Numbered from the stretch's first letter, positions 1-8,407 are shown. The stretch is DNA of 64,000 nucleotides from Billgrantia montanilacus (GCF_003336675.1 NZ_QPII01000010.1:67307-131306), one strand, 5' to 3'. The notes: generated by a model from the letters alone, not told the origin. A program made the numbers and translations.

Positions 1-286
1 TTTCATCATGGCTGGCATGGTCGTGGTTCCCTTGTGGTCGGCTGGTCGTTGGCCCAGGTAAGTGCAATGGCCCCACTACACTATCCGCCAAGAAGGGCAG
101 ACATCACCTTGATGCAAGTCAAGATAGCTTAGACAACCGGTATGCGATGACCGATCGTGTGGCGCCCCCCAGATAGGCGAATTGCCGCCACCGCGCAGCC
201 AGGGGTCGATTCCATCGCCGTCCGTACGACAGAAAGGTGCCAGACTGTCGACTAACTCCAGACGAATCGACCCGATGAGGTGACCC

Positions 287-730
287 ATGACGACCCATAC
301 CGGCCTGTCCCCTGAGGCCGCGGTGCTGGAACAGCTGGAAAGCTGGGCGGCAGCGGTGCGTGCCAAGGACATCGATGCCATCATCGACCACTATGTCCCG
401 GATATCGTCGCCTTCGATGCGGTGACGAAGCTGCAGTTCAAGGGCGTGGCGGACTACCGCGACCATTGGCTGGCATGCATGGAGATGTGCCCGGGACCGA
501 TGGTCTTCGAGCTCCACGAAATCGCGATCCACGCAGAAGGCCACGTGGCCTTCTGCCATGCCCTGCATCGCTGCGGCGGCACCAACGACAAGGGAGAGAC
601 AGAGGTGAGCTGGCTGCGCATGAGCAGCGGCTACCGGCGCCTCGAAGGCAAGTGGAAGGTGGTGCACGAACACTTCTCCGTCCCCTTCGAGATGGAGAGT
701 GGCAAGGCGCTGTTCGATCTCGAACCCTGA
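287..730 (+). CDS. SnoaL/NTF2-like (ketosteroid isomerase fold) protein
   Basis: A 147-residue soluble protein with the composition and length of the SnoaL-like/NTF2-like fold. It has an N-terminal helix (LEQLESWAAAVRAKDIDAII), then HYVPDIVAFDAV and a C-terminal segment (GKWKVVHEHFSVPFEME) typical of DUF4440/SnoaL_3 proteins that form a cone-shaped pocket. Members include isomerases, cyclases and many proteins of unknown role, so no reaction can be assigned. The start is supported by a GAGGTGA ribosome site just before ATG. The gene stands alone and faces the convergent NnrU-family gene, with a strong hairpin between the two stop codons. Confidence 0.75.
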   Translation: MTTHTGLSPEAAVLEQLESWAAAVRAKDIDAIIDHYVPDIVAFDAVTKLQFKGVADYRDHWLACMEMCPGPMVFELHEIAIHAEGHVAFCHALHRCGGTNDKGETEVSWLRMSSGYRRLEGKWKVVHEHFSVPFEMESGKALFDLEP

Positions 731-759
731 GACTCGACCCTTCGAGTGTACCGATGACG

Positions 760-790
760 GCACCTCCCCCGCCGTGCACGGGGGAGGTGC
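760..790. terminator. Hairpin between convergent genes
   Basis: A perfect 12-bp inverted repeat (760-771 and 779-790) with a 7-nt loop lies between the stop codons of two convergent genes. There is no clear T-tract on either strand, so it is a likely but not canonical bidirectional terminator. Confidence 0.55.
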
Positions 791-821
791 GGCACGGACA
801 TGGGTGTCGGCCTCGGCGACT

Positions 822-1388
822 TCACATCACCGGTACACCGGTCACCCAGACGTGCAGATGAAAGGCGAAGAGGTAATAGGCGATCAACCCGCCGATCACG
901 GTAATGGCCGTGCCGGCCATGCGGGGCGTCGTCGGCGGAGCCGGCTGGCGGCGGCGCGCGGAGCGGAAGTCCAGCACCGCCCAGGCCAGGAAGGCACCGA
1001 AGAAGACGATGTCACCCAGGCGGCCGTTGGCCAGCAGGTGAGCCAACGCCCATACCTTGACCGCCAGCACCATGGGATGACCCAACTTGGCCTTGATATG
1101 GTTGCCGGGGACATAGGCCGCTACCAGCAGGATAAAGGCCGGGATCATCAGCAGCGCAACGGCATGGCGCAGGCCCGTGGGCGGAAACCAGATCCAGATG
1201 GGATCGAGGCGCATCTGGCCGTAACCCCAGATGGCGATGGCCAGGCCGATGACCGAGACCACCGAGACAGCGGCCTTCCAGCCCAGCTCCCCCATACGCT
1301 GGACCTGTGCACTGCGCCAATCGTCGGCGAAGATGCGCACGGAGTGCACACCCAGAAAGAGCAATAGGCCAAGAATCATCACGAGCAT
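822..1388 (-). CDS. NnrU family membrane protein
   Basis: A 188-residue, very hydrophobic protein matching the NnrU family, with the characteristic opening MLVMILGLLLFLGVHSVRI, an internal PGNHIKAKLGHPM segment, and HLLANG followed by a further membrane helix. About five to six membrane segments are visible. NnrU was first seen in nitrite/nitric oxide reductase clusters and is related to NnuR/MddA-type membrane methyltransferases and isomerases such as Z-ISO; its biochemical role in most bacteria is not known. No denitrification genes lie nearby, so a link to nitric oxide is not supported here. The HxxxK and GHP motif residues characteristic of the fold are present. Confidence 0.85.
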   Translation of the reverse strand: MLVMILGLLLFLGVHSVRIFADDWRSAQVQRMGELGWKAAVSVVSVIGLAIAIWGYGQMRLDPIWIWFPPTGLRHAVALLMIPAFILLVAAYVPGNHIKAKLGHPMVLAVKVWALAHLLANGRLGDIVFFGAFLAWAVLDFRSARRRQPAPPTTPRMAGTAITVIGGLIAYYLFAFHLHVWVTGVPVM

Positions 1389-1585
1389 GCCGGGGCTTCC
1401 TTTGCGTTGGGTGTCGAAACGGATATCGAAACAGCATGCAGCTTAACGATACCGGCTCGTTACACCAAGGCCTTGGTAAAAGATTCGGCAGCATGACCCC
1501 GCCAACTGATCCAGCAAACCCCCTTGTTTCAAGCCCCGACTCGCCTACCTTGATAGTCACGATTCCATGGAGCAAGGATGCTGCG

Positions 1586-2050
1586 ATGGCAACGCCACCC
1601 CCCGTCCCATTATCCGACACCAGGCGCTCATTCTGGTGTGCCGTGTTGATAGGCGCCGGTGTCATGGCCGGTATCGATGAGATCCTGTTTCATCAGATCC
1701 TGCAGTGGCACCACTTCTTCGACCATGCCACCCCCACGGTCGGCATTCTTTCCGATGGTCTGCTGCATGCCGCGGAGCTGCTGGCCCTCGTTGCCGGTTT
1801 TTTTCTATTGACGGATCTTGCCCGCCGGCAGCAGCTGTCAGTGGGCTGGGCCTGGGCCGGCGTTTTCCTCGGCATGGGTGGCTTTCAGCTCTTTGACGGA
1901 ATCGTCAGCCACAAACTGCTGCGTATCCACCAGATTCGTTATGACGTCGATCTTCTCGTCTATGATCTGGCCTGGAACCTGTCGGCACTGATATTGCTCG
2001 GGATAGGTCTCTGGCTCTACCGCCGGGCAAGCCGTCCCGAACATAGGTAG
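1586..2050 (+). CDS. DUF2243 membrane protein
   Basis: A 154-residue integral membrane protein of the DUF2243 family, with four predicted helices. Recognisable parts are the FHQILQWHHFF segment near residues 37-48 and FDGIVSHKLLRIHQIR near 105-120, both rich in histidine that could hold a metal or haem. The ATG at 1586 is preferred because it immediately precedes the first conserved membrane helix; the frame is open upstream but has no supported start. The stop is 2 nt before the CtaG-family gene, so the two are co-transcribed. Pairing of DUF2243 with CtaG-type proteins is common and suggests a role in copper or haem-copper oxidase handling, by inference only. Confidence 0.8.
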   Translation: MATPPPVPLSDTRRSFWCAVLIGAGVMAGIDEILFHQILQWHHFFDHATPTVGILSDGLLHAAELLALVAGFFLLTDLARRQQLSVGWAWAGVFLGMGGFQLFDGIVSHKLLRIHQIRYDVDLLVYDLAWNLSALILLGIGLWLYRRASRPEHR

Positions 2051-2052
2051 TC

Positions 2053-2934
2053 ATGAACGAATCGAATGGCGCTACTTCCGATATCCCGCTGCTCGCTATG
2101 CTGCCGCTTATCCTCCTGTTGATCATCAACCTTGCCTACCTGAGCGCCGCCTATCGCCAACGGTCTACCACGAGAGGCTGGAGTGGATGGCGCACCGGCT
2201 TCTTCATCACCGGAAGCCTGCTGCTGGGCGTGGCATTCGCCCCGCCGGCCATGGCCTGGGCCCACCACGACCTGCGCCTTCATATGGTGCAACATCTTTT
2301 GATCGGCATGCTCGCGCCTCTGGCTTGGGTGCTGTCGGCCCCCGTTACGCTGCTGTTGCGCACGCTGCCTCCCAGAACCGCGCGTCATGTCGTCGTGCTG
2401 CTACAGAGTCGGCCAGTACGGACCATCTCACATCCGCTAAGCGCGCTACTGCTGAATATCGGCGGCATGTATTGGCTCTACCTGACCCCCCTCTATGCAA
2501 CCACACTGCAGCACCCGGCATTGCATCACTGGATGCACCTCCACTTTCTGGTGGCCGGCTACCTGTTCTACTGGTCGATACTCGCAGGCCCGGATGCCGC
2601 ACCTCATGCCCTCGGTATGCGCTTTCGGCTGGGCGTACTATTCGTGTCGATGGCCACCCATTCCATCCTCGGCAAGCTGATGTACGGCTATCTATGGCCA
2701 CGAGGCACGGGCCACGAGGTGGAGGAGATCCAGGCCGCCGCCCAATTGATGTATTACGGCGGCGACCTGGCCGAGGTGCTTCTAGCCATCGCGCTGTTTA
2801 CGATGTGGTTGCGCACTCCGCCTTCGCGACGGAGTGTGTTGCCGCCGTATCAGCCCGTGCCACCCGCTCGGGACAGCGGGCGATACGCAGGCCCCTCGAT
2901 CACCTCGCCATCGGTATCGAAGCGACTGCCGTGA
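2053..2934 (+). CDS. ctaG: CtaG/caa3-type cytochrome oxidase assembly protein
   Basis: A 293-residue polytopic protein of the caa3_CtaG family, with about seven helices. Conserved histidine-bearing segments are visible: AWAHHDLRLHMVQHLL near residue 70, HHWMHLHFLVAGYLFYW near 160-175 and ATHSILGKLMYG near 205. Family members are needed for assembly or copper loading of haem-copper oxidases in Bacillus and relatives; in proteobacteria they often sit with DUF2243, as here. The final 28 codons run antisense through the Rieske domain of the next gene, an 85-bp convergent overlap. That tail has no hydrophobic character and is probably not functional. Confidence 0.85.
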   Translation: MNESNGATSDIPLLAMLPLILLLIINLAYLSAAYRQRSTTRGWSGWRTGFFITGSLLLGVAFAPPAMAWAHHDLRLHMVQHLLIGMLAPLAWVLSAPVTLLLRTLPPRTARHVVVLLQSRPVRTISHPLSALLLNIGGMYWLYLTPLYATTLQHPALHHWMHLHFLVAGYLFYWSILAGPDAAPHALGMRFRLGVLFVSMATHSILGKLMYGYLWPRGTGHEVEEIQAAAQLMYYGGDLAEVLLAIALFTMWLRTPPSRRSVLPPYQPVPPARDSGRYAGPSITSPSVSKRLP

Positions 2935-4340
2935 CAGGGGCAGTCCCAGGTCGACTCGGGTGCGTTCCAGTGCACGATGCATTTCAAATGGGGGCAGACG
3001 GCAGACAGAACTTTGAGCTCACCGGCCTCGGTGCGGTGAATCGCCAGCTTTTCGCCATTTTTCGTAGCAACCCTGGCCTGCCCCCGCGCAATTTCTTCGA
3101 AGGAGTCGATGCTTTCGGTTCCCAGGTAATCCCTGGCCAGGTGCTTGGTGACGGTGACGTTCTCCTTGGCATACTGCAGCGCCGACTTACCCGGCGTGAT
3201 ACGGCGCGAGCCGAAGCGGGCCTGCCAGGGGTTGGCGTGGCCCAGTATCTCGTCAGCGATGAGCCTGCCGGCCAATGCGCCCCATACCAGGCCATCGGCG
3301 GCGAAGCCCGTTGCCATGTAGAGGTTGTCATGGCCATGCATCCGGCCGATATAGGGCAAGCCGTCGGGTGAGTTGTATTGCTGGGCAGACCATTGATGGC
3401 TGAACGATTCGACATCAAAGTGGTTGCTCAGGTATTCGCGCAGCAGCTGATAGTGGTCGCCCACGTGCTCGCCGGTCTTGTGCTTCTCGCCAACCACCAC
3501 CAAGTAGGAGGCGTCGCCGTGGCGATAGCTGCGCAGAGAGTGGAAGGGATCGAGCAGCCAGAAGATGCCTTCAGGGTACTCGCCGTTTCTCAGCCTGGCA
3601 GCGACGGCATATTCCCGCGACACCACCATGCCCGCCTGCAGCAGGCTGACCCCCTTGGGGGTATGGGTAGCGAAGACGATACGCCGGGCCGCGATGCTCG
3701 CCGTGTCGGTCTCCACTACGCCTTCCTCGGCATCCACCCGACGCACGGGGCTCTGTTCGTGGATCACGCCCCCCTCGCCGATCAGGGCGGATGCCAGGCC
3801 CTGGACGTAGTGCAGCGGATTGAATTGGGCCTGGTCGGGGATCCGGATACCCCAACTATCGAAGGGCAGCCCGGGGCTCTCGGCCGACTCGATGTCGAGC
3901 CCCGCCCTGCACAGTGCGTCCCGCTCATCGTTCAGGCTGCGGTCGCTGTGCTGCCCGTCGCCGATCAACAAACGATAGGCCGATTGACGGCGAAATCCAC
4001 AGTCGATGGAGAAGCGCCGGATCAGCGCCTCGATGTCGTCGATCGCTTCGCTTCTCGCCCAAACCACATCGGCTGACACCTCGTCGCCCCACTTCCTGCA
4101 CAGCGCCGCCTGCCCGGAAGCCAGTGTGGTGTAGAGATTTCCCGTGGAGCCACCCGTCACGCCGCCGCCCACCGTCCTCGCCTCGAGCACGACCACTCGC
4201 TGACCGGCTTCGACCAGCGGCAGGGCCGTCGTCAGCCCGGTAATGCCCGCCCCGATCACCACAACATCGGCCTCGGTATTGGTTTGCAGCGGGGCGCAGA
4301 CCGGCACGCCAGAGCTACCCAACCTCCATATCGTCTCCAT
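2850..4340 (-). CDS. FAD-dependent oxidoreductase with C-terminal Rieske domain
   Basis: A 496-residue soluble enzyme. The N-terminal half is a DAO-type FAD domain: VVVIGAGITGLTTAL near residue 24 gives the dinucleotide fold. The last 70 residues are a Rieske [2Fe-2S] domain with intact ligands, CPHLKC and CPCHGSRF. The layout is the YhfW-like family of DadA-type oxidase plus Rieske, whose substrates are mostly unknown; oxidation of an amine or secondary amino acid with electrons passed through the iron-sulfur centre is the usual guess. The ATG at 4340 is preceded by AGGAGT at good spacing. The 3' end overlaps the convergent CtaG gene by 85 bp. Confidence 0.88.
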   Translation of the reverse strand: METIWRLGSSGVPVCAPLQTNTEADVVVIGAGITGLTTALPLVEAGQRVVVLEARTVGGGVTGGSTGNLYTTLASGQAALCRKWGDEVSADVVWARSEAIDDIEALIRRFSIDCGFRRQSAYRLLIGDGQHSDRSLNDERDALCRAGLDIESAESPGLPFDSWGIRIPDQAQFNPLHYVQGLASALIGEGGVIHEQSPVRRVDAEEGVVETDTASIAARRIVFATHTPKGVSLLQAGMVVSREYAVAARLRNGEYPEGIFWLLDPFHSLRSYRHGDASYLVVVGEKHKTGEHVGDHYQLLREYLSNHFDVESFSHQWSAQQYNSPDGLPYIGRMHGHDNLYMATGFAADGLVWGALAGRLIADEILGHANPWQARFGSRRITPGKSALQYAKENVTVTKHLARDYLGTESIDSFEEIARGQARVATKNGEKLAIHRTEAGELKVLSAVCPHLKCIVHWNAPESTWDCPCHGSRFDTDGEVIEGPAYRPLSRAGGTG

Positions 4341-4536
4341 AACGACTCCTTTCGTCAGGACAATGGTCAGCACAGTGCATCCTTACTGCTACTAGTTATA
4401 GAAGCTGGTGGGTGGGGGCGCTAACCGGACGATGTCGCTTTGGTCACCCAACTCGCTGAAGCGCCTGGAGACTCCAGTCCATCGAGCTCCCTCGAAGTTG
4501 ACGCGATGCGAAGGGCTCCGCTAGCTTGAATTTATC

Positions 4537-5841
4537 ATGATAAATAACCCGACAGCGGACGCTCCCTTCGCCTTCACGAGACAGCAGATGCCAATTTCCC
4601 ATGAACAGGCGGCCGACCAGGCATGGCAGTGGCTGGAAGCCGCCTCCCGTTTCAGCGAAACCCAAGACCCCGAACGCGACGGCGTGACGCGCCTGTGCGC
4701 CACCCAGGAGCACCGCGCCATGCTGGACGCCCTGTCCGAATGGATGCGAGGCCTGGGCATGACGGTGCGTCAGGACAACGGCGCCAACCTGATCGGACGC
4801 CATGCCAGCTGGAACGCCGCTGCGCGCACTCTACTGCTCGGCTCTCACCAGGACACCGTGCCCAATGGCGGCAAATACGACGGCATCATGGGCGTGATCC
4901 TGCCCCTGGCGCTTATCCATTACCTGCGCGAGAGCCGCATAGAGCTGCCCTTCCACATCGATGTGGTCGCCTTCAGCGACGAGGAAGGCACCCGCTTCAG
5001 CTCCACCCTGCTGGGCTCCAAGGTGCTGGCCGGGACCTTCGACAACACCATGCTGGACGCCGTCGACGACGAAGGGACGAGCCTGAGGCAGGCGCTTATC
5101 GAGTTCGGCTGCCGGCCGGAAGCCATTACCGGGGACGCCTATCCCGCCGAGGAGGTCATCGCCTTCATCGAGACACATATCGAGCAGGGCCCTCAACTGG
5201 AGCTGGAGAACCTGCCCGTTGGCGTGGTGAGTGCCATCACCGGCATCGAACGGCATCGACTCACCGTTCACGGCCTGGCCGGACATGCCGGCACGGTGCC
5301 CATGCACCTCCGCCAGGATGCGCTTGTCGGCGCGGCCCGTGTCATCCAGCTGGTGGACACGCTATGCCAGCAAACCGAGGACCTTGTCGGTGTGGTGGGC
5401 AAGATCGAGAATGCGCCGAACGGGGTCAATGTCATCCCCCAGACCACGACGCTCTCCATCGAGCTGCGTTCACCCGACGACGCAATCCGTCGCCAGGCCA
5501 GGCAGCGGCTGTTCGAGCAGATCGAGGCGACTCTTGCCGCTTCCGGCCTCTCCTTCGACCACTCCCTCACCTACGAACAGCCGGCCGTGCCCTGCTCCGC
5601 CTGGCTAATTCAGGTGCTGGAAGGCGCGGTGCAGGATACCGGCATCGAGCCCAGGATACTGTTCAGCGGTGCCGGCCATGACGGCCTCGCCATGCAGGCG
5701 CTGTGCGACATCGGCATGCTGTTCCTGCGCTGCAAGGGTGGCGTAAGCCACCACCCCGGCGAAGCCATCGCACCCGGCGACCTGACCAGGGCGCTGAGCG
5801 TACTGGAGAACGTTTGCCACCGCCTCGCCGCACACGGCTGA
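4537..5841 (+). CDS. M20-family Zn amidohydrolase (allantoate / N-carbamoyl amino acid type)
   Basis: A 434-residue hydrolase of the allantoate amidohydrolase/N-carbamoyl-L-amino-acid hydrolase branch of peptidase family M20. Metal-binding and catalytic motifs are intact: GSHQDTVPNGGKYDG, SDEEGTRF, ETHIEQGP, the dimer-domain GHAGTVPM segment, and a C-terminal GAGHDGLAM with SHHPGEAI. The enzyme cleaves a carbamoyl or ureido group from a small amide in the cytoplasm, using two zinc or manganese ions. No purine, allantoin or hydantoin genes lie beside it, so the substrate is open. The ATG at 4537 has a poor ribosome site; an internal ATG at 4588 is an alternative and gives a more usual N-terminus. 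Confidence 0.88.
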   Translation: MINNPTADAPFAFTRQQMPISHEQAADQAWQWLEAASRFSETQDPERDGVTRLCATQEHRAMLDALSEWMRGLGMTVRQDNGANLIGRHASWNAAARTLLLGSHQDTVPNGGKYDGIMGVILPLALIHYLRESRIELPFHIDVVAFSDEEGTRFSSTLLGSKVLAGTFDNTMLDAVDDEGTSLRQALIEFGCRPEAITGDAYPAEEVIAFIETHIEQGPQLELENLPVGVVSAITGIERHRLTVHGLAGHAGTVPMHLRQDALVGAARVIQLVDTLCQQTEDLVGVVGKIENAPNGVNVIPQTTTLSIELRSPDDAIRRQARQRLFEQIEATLAASGLSFDHSLTYEQPAVPCSAWLIQVLEGAVQDTGIEPRILFSGAGHDGLAMQALCDIGMLFLRCKGGVSHHPGEAIAPGDLTRALSVLENVCHRLAAHG

Positions 5842-5943
5842 GCCCTATCATGTCTCGCCTCGCCCCTGCACCACTATCCCGCTTGACTGATGGGCAACGG
5901 GCATCCATACCTAAGCGGAATGCCCAAACGATAAGGAGGTCGT

Positions 5944-6126
5944 ATGCTACGTTTACTTGCTTTGGCTGCCGGCGCGTATTGGCTGCGCAAGCCTGAAAAC
6001 CGAAAACTCGCTGAAGATAAATTGAGGGAGGGGTGGGACCGTGTCGTGAACGGAACCGACAAGCGTAGACAAGACGTCAGCACGCATCATGCCTCTCGGA
6101 GACCCAACCAGGACCGCGTCCTGTAG
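5944..6126 (+). CDS. Small protein with N-terminal hydrophobic segment (WLRKP motif, first copy)
   Basis: A 60-residue protein not recognised from any family. Support for a real gene is an excellent AAGGAGG ribosome site 5-6 nt before the ATG. The first 14 residues are hydrophobic (MLRLLALAAGAYWL), followed by basic and helical RKPENRKLAEDKLREGW and a polar tail. The next small gene begins in a very similar way: both carry W-L-R-K-P-x-N-R just after the hydrophobic stretch. A short membrane-anchored helix is the simplest picture. Function unknown. Confidence 0.6.
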   Translation: MLRLLALAAGAYWLRKPENRKLAEDKLREGWDRVVNGTDKRRQDVSTHHASRRPNQDRVL

Positions 6127-6171
6127 CGGCCTTGCCAACCATGTCCTTCTCACTCAGGCAGGGAGGTCTGT

Positions 6172-6324
6172 ATGAGAAAATGGATCTTGTTAGCCGTTAT
6201 CAATTGGTTGAGAAAACCGGCAAACCGAGCCAAGGCAAAAAATGCCTGGAGCGGCATGCGCGGGAAGAAACCTGATAAACGGCAATCCGGAAGCAATCCG
6301 AACCAACGCCCCAACAGCCGCTGA
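6172..6324 (+). CDS. 50-residue basic protein (WLRKP motif, second copy)
   Basis: A 50-residue frame starting ATG at 6172 behind a good GGGAGGT ribosome site and ending TGA at 6322-6324. The protein begins MRKWILLAVINWLRKPANR and continues with a very basic tail (KKPDKRQ, NQRPNSR). It shares the hydrophobic start and W-L-R-K-P-x-N-R motif of the gene 45 bp upstream, so the pair looks like a tandem duplication that diverged. Net charge is strongly positive, consistent with contact with phospholipid or nucleic acid, but nothing more specific can be said. Confidence 0.5.
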   Translation: MRKWILLAVINWLRKPANRAKAKNAWSGMRGKKPDKRQSGSNPNQRPNSR

Positions 6325-6462
6325 CTCGAGATCAGCCAGGGCGGCACTTCAGCGGAAGGAGCCCACCTCGACACCATGGCAAGGCTGCGGTTCGCCAAAC
6401 CGCCACAGTCTTGCCATGCATGTGGCGATGTATCAGGGGGAAGACATCTTGGGGAGGGCACA

Positions 6463-6708
6463 GTGACCCAGCATGAAAGAACCGTGATGGCCTTCGACGA
6501 CCAGGGCCGCGAGTACATGATCGACATGTTCGTCAGCACACGTGAGCTCAGCGAAATGCAGCATGCAGGCGCCACACGTGGCACCTCCGTCTTCCGCACA
6601 CACGACGGCCACGACGTGACCTACCTCGGCAACGGCGAGTTCATGATCATGGTGCCGGGCGAAGCAGCCGGTGTGACGGCAAGGACTGACGATTCGGAGT
6701 TCGTTTAA
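6463..6708 (+). CDS. Hypothetical 81-residue protein
   Basis: A small acidic protein, probably starting with GTG at 6463 behind GGGAGGGCA; an ATG at 6487 is an alternative. The sequence is coherent and non-repetitive (VMAFDDQGREYMIDMFVS, then GTSVFRTHDGHDVTYLGNGEF), with alternating strands suggestive of a small beta-rich fold. No signal peptide or membrane segment is seen, and I do not recognise the family. It follows the two WLRKP genes but is separated from them by about 140 bp. Confidence 0.5.
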   Translation: MTQHERTVMAFDDQGREYMIDMFVSTRELSEMQHAGATRGTSVFRTHDGHDVTYLGNGEFMIMVPGEAAGVTARTDDSEFV

Positions 6709-6756
6709 GGGCCCGCCAAGCATGACGTGTGGGGGCTGAGCGGTTAGGGCTTGACA

Positions 6757-6798
6757 GAACCGTTCCTTTTATAGAACGTTCGTTAAAAGGAACGGTTC
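6757..6798. promoter_or_regulatory. 42-bp palindrome, probable operator of the XRE-cupin gene
   Basis: Arms of 15 bp (6757-6771, reading GAACCGTTCCTTTTA, and 6784-6798) are perfect inverted repeats. A second palindrome, GAACGTTC (6774-6781), shares the same centre, leaving only 2 mismatched pairs over 42 bp. A TTGACA box abuts the left arm at 6751-6756, and the start codon of the regulator is 13 bp after the right arm. The position fits an autoregulatory operator that also controls azlCD. Confidence 0.75.
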
Positions 6799-6811
6799 GG
6801 AACCCACCATC

Positions 6812-7339
6812 ATGGACAAGCTCTCACTCGGTACCCTGGGCCAGCACCTGCAGACCCTGCGCCTGGCGCAAGGCTGGTCGCTCTCGCAGCTGGCTGCCGC
6901 CGCCGGCATCGCCAAGTCGAATCTGTCACGCCTCGAGCAGGGCAATGGCAACCCCACCCTGGATACCATCTGGCGCCTGGCGGTGCAGCTGAAGGTACCC
7001 TTCGGCACCCTGGTCGCCCCCATCGCCGTGCCGCTTGGCGAGGATGGCGTGGAGGTGCGCCTGCTCGACCAGGGCAAGGATCACCCCCAGGTGGATGCCT
7101 ACTGGATGCGCTGCGCGCCCCACACCACGCGCCACGCCGAGCCCCATACCCCGGGTGCCCGAGAATCCCTCACGCTTATCAGCGGCACGCTGGAGGCCGG
7201 ACCGGAAGGCGCCACCAAGCACCTCTCGGCCGGCGACACTCTCACCTTCGCCGCCGATTGCCCGCACCTCTATCGCACCCGGGACACCTGGGCCACGCTG
7301 CTGCTCAGCGTCGTCTATCACGAGGAGACCACCTCATGA
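6812..7339 (+). CDS. XRE-family transcriptional regulator with cupin domain
   Basis: A 175-residue regulator. Residues 8-62 are a classic XRE helix-turn-helix (LRLAQGWSLSQLAAAAGIAK then SNLSRLEQGNGNPTLDTIW). Residues about 100-170 are a small cupin barrel (TPGARESLTLISGTLEAGPE, HLSAGDTLTFAADCPHLYRT) expected to bind a small ligand. This arrangement is typical of local regulators of amino-acid and amine genes (PuuR/SutR type). The start is placed 13 bp after a long palindrome that it probably binds. Its stop overlaps the azlC start (ATGA), so the regulator is translationally coupled to the exporter genes and most likely senses their substrate. Confidence 0.88.
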   Translation: MDKLSLGTLGQHLQTLRLAQGWSLSQLAAAAGIAKSNLSRLEQGNGNPTLDTIWRLAVQLKVPFGTLVAPIAVPLGEDGVEVRLLDQGKDHPQVDAYWMRCAPHTTRHAEPHTPGARESLTLISGTLEAGPEGATKHLSAGDTLTFAADCPHLYRTRDTWATLLLSVVYHEETTS

Positions 7340-8067
7340 GCCTGCAAGCCACGTCTTCGCCGTCCCGCGCTTGGTTGACGGGCATGCGCGAGGCCATTCC
7401 GCTGCTCGGCGGCTATGTGCCGGTGGCCATCTCCTTCGGACTGATCGCCACCCAGGCCGGCTTCAGTGCCTGGGAAGCCGTGCTCATCTCGACGCTGATC
7501 TATGCCGGTGCCTCCCAGTTCCTGTTCGTCGGCATGGTCGCCGCCGGGGGGCCGCTGTGGCTGGTGGTGGCCATGACCCTGCTGATCAACGTGCGCCACG
7601 TGGTCTACGCCCCCAACCTGGCCCCCTGGCTGACGTCCAGCCGATGGTGGCCGTGGCTGATGCACGGCCTCACCGACCAGGTCTTCGCCGTGGCCCACGC
7701 CCGCCTGCCCCAGCTGCCGGCCTCCCAGCGCCTCGGCTGGTTCACCGGCGCCGCCCTGCTGGCCTGGTTGAGCTGGATCGGTGGCACGGCACTGGGCGCG
7801 GTGGCCGGCGGCGAACTGGTCGCCCGCTGGGCCCTGATGGGTGAGATCCTGCCCTTCGCCCTGCCCGCCCTCTTCCTGGTACTGATAGCGCCCCGCTTCA
7901 CCTCGCGGCGCTGGAGCCTGGCCCTGGCCATCACCATCGGCATCGCCCTGCTGCTGACGATGAGCGGACTCACCAACGTGGCGATTCCGCTTGCCGCCGT
8001 CTGCGGCGCGCTGTGCTTCTATAGCGTGAAGTTCGTCACCACAGGGAAAGGAGAACGCCATGAGTAG
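7336..8067 (+). CDS. azlC: AzlC family branched-chain amino acid exporter, large subunit
   Basis: A 243-residue membrane protein of the AzlC/YgaZ family. The family signature is clear: REAIPLLGGYVPVAISFGLI near the start, then STLIYAGASQFLFVGM and LLINVRHVVYAPNLAPWL. Such proteins act with a small AzlD/YgaH partner to export branched-chain or related amino acids across the inner membrane. The ATG at 7336 overlaps the stop of the upstream regulator by 4 nt, and the 3' end overlaps azlD by 8 nt, so three genes form a tightly coupled operon. The exact substrate cannot be read from sequence. Confidence 0.9.
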   Translation: MSLQATSSPSRAWLTGMREAIPLLGGYVPVAISFGLIATQAGFSAWEAVLISTLIYAGASQFLFVGMVAAGGPLWLVVAMTLLINVRHVVYAPNLAPWLTSSRWWPWLMHGLTDQVFAVAHARLPQLPASQRLGWFTGAALLAWLSWIGGTALGAVAGGELVARWALMGEILPFALPALFLVLIAPRFTSRRWSLALAITIGIALLLTMSGLTNVAIPLAAVCGALCFYSVKFVTTGKGERHE

Positions 8068-8407
8068 CGCCCTCTGGGTCGCCGTCCTCGCTTCGGCGCT
8101 GGGTACCCTGCTGATGCGGCTGCTACCTCTGGTGTGGATGCAGCGCCGCCTGGAGCGGCAAGCCAACGACGACAGCCTGGAGGCGATACCCCAGTGGCTG
8201 AGCCTGCTAGGCCCATTGATGATTGCCGCCGTTTTCGGGGTATCGCTGATGCCGGTGGCGCCTGGCGCCCTCTCCTGGCTGGCCACCCTCATCGGCGTCT
8301 TGGTGACCCTGGCTGTCTGGTGGCACAAGCGTACACTGGGCTGGCCGGTCGCAGCCGGGGTAGCGGCCTATGGTGTGGTGGTGATGCTGGCGGGCCTGGC
8401 GTCCTAG
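8060..8407 (+). CDS. azlD: AzlD family exporter, small subunit
   Basis: A 115-residue protein with four predicted membrane helices, matching the AzlD/YgaH family (LWVAVLASALGTLLMRLLPL at the start, WLSLLGPLMIAAVFGVSL in the middle). It is the obligatory small partner of AzlC. A GGAGAA ribosome site sits inside the end of azlC, and the coding regions overlap by 8 nt. It is the last gene of the regulator-azlCD unit; a repeat element begins about 30 bp after its stop. Confidence 0.9.
   Translation: MSSALWVAVLASALGTLLMRLLPLVWMQRRLERQANDDSLEAIPQWLSLLGPLMIAAVFGVSLMPVAPGALSWLATLIGVLVTLAVWWHKRTLGWPVAAGVAAYGVVVMLAGLAS

Noticed and set aside
1..18. Possible start of a leftward gene (ATG at 18-16, with AAGGGAA upstream on the minus strand)
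   Set aside because: Only a few codons are in the window, so no protein feature can be seen.
6751..6775. A sigma-70 promoter formed by TTGACA at 6751 and TATAGA at 6770
   Set aside because: The spacer would be only 13 bp, too short for a standard promoter; the -10 element remains unidentified.
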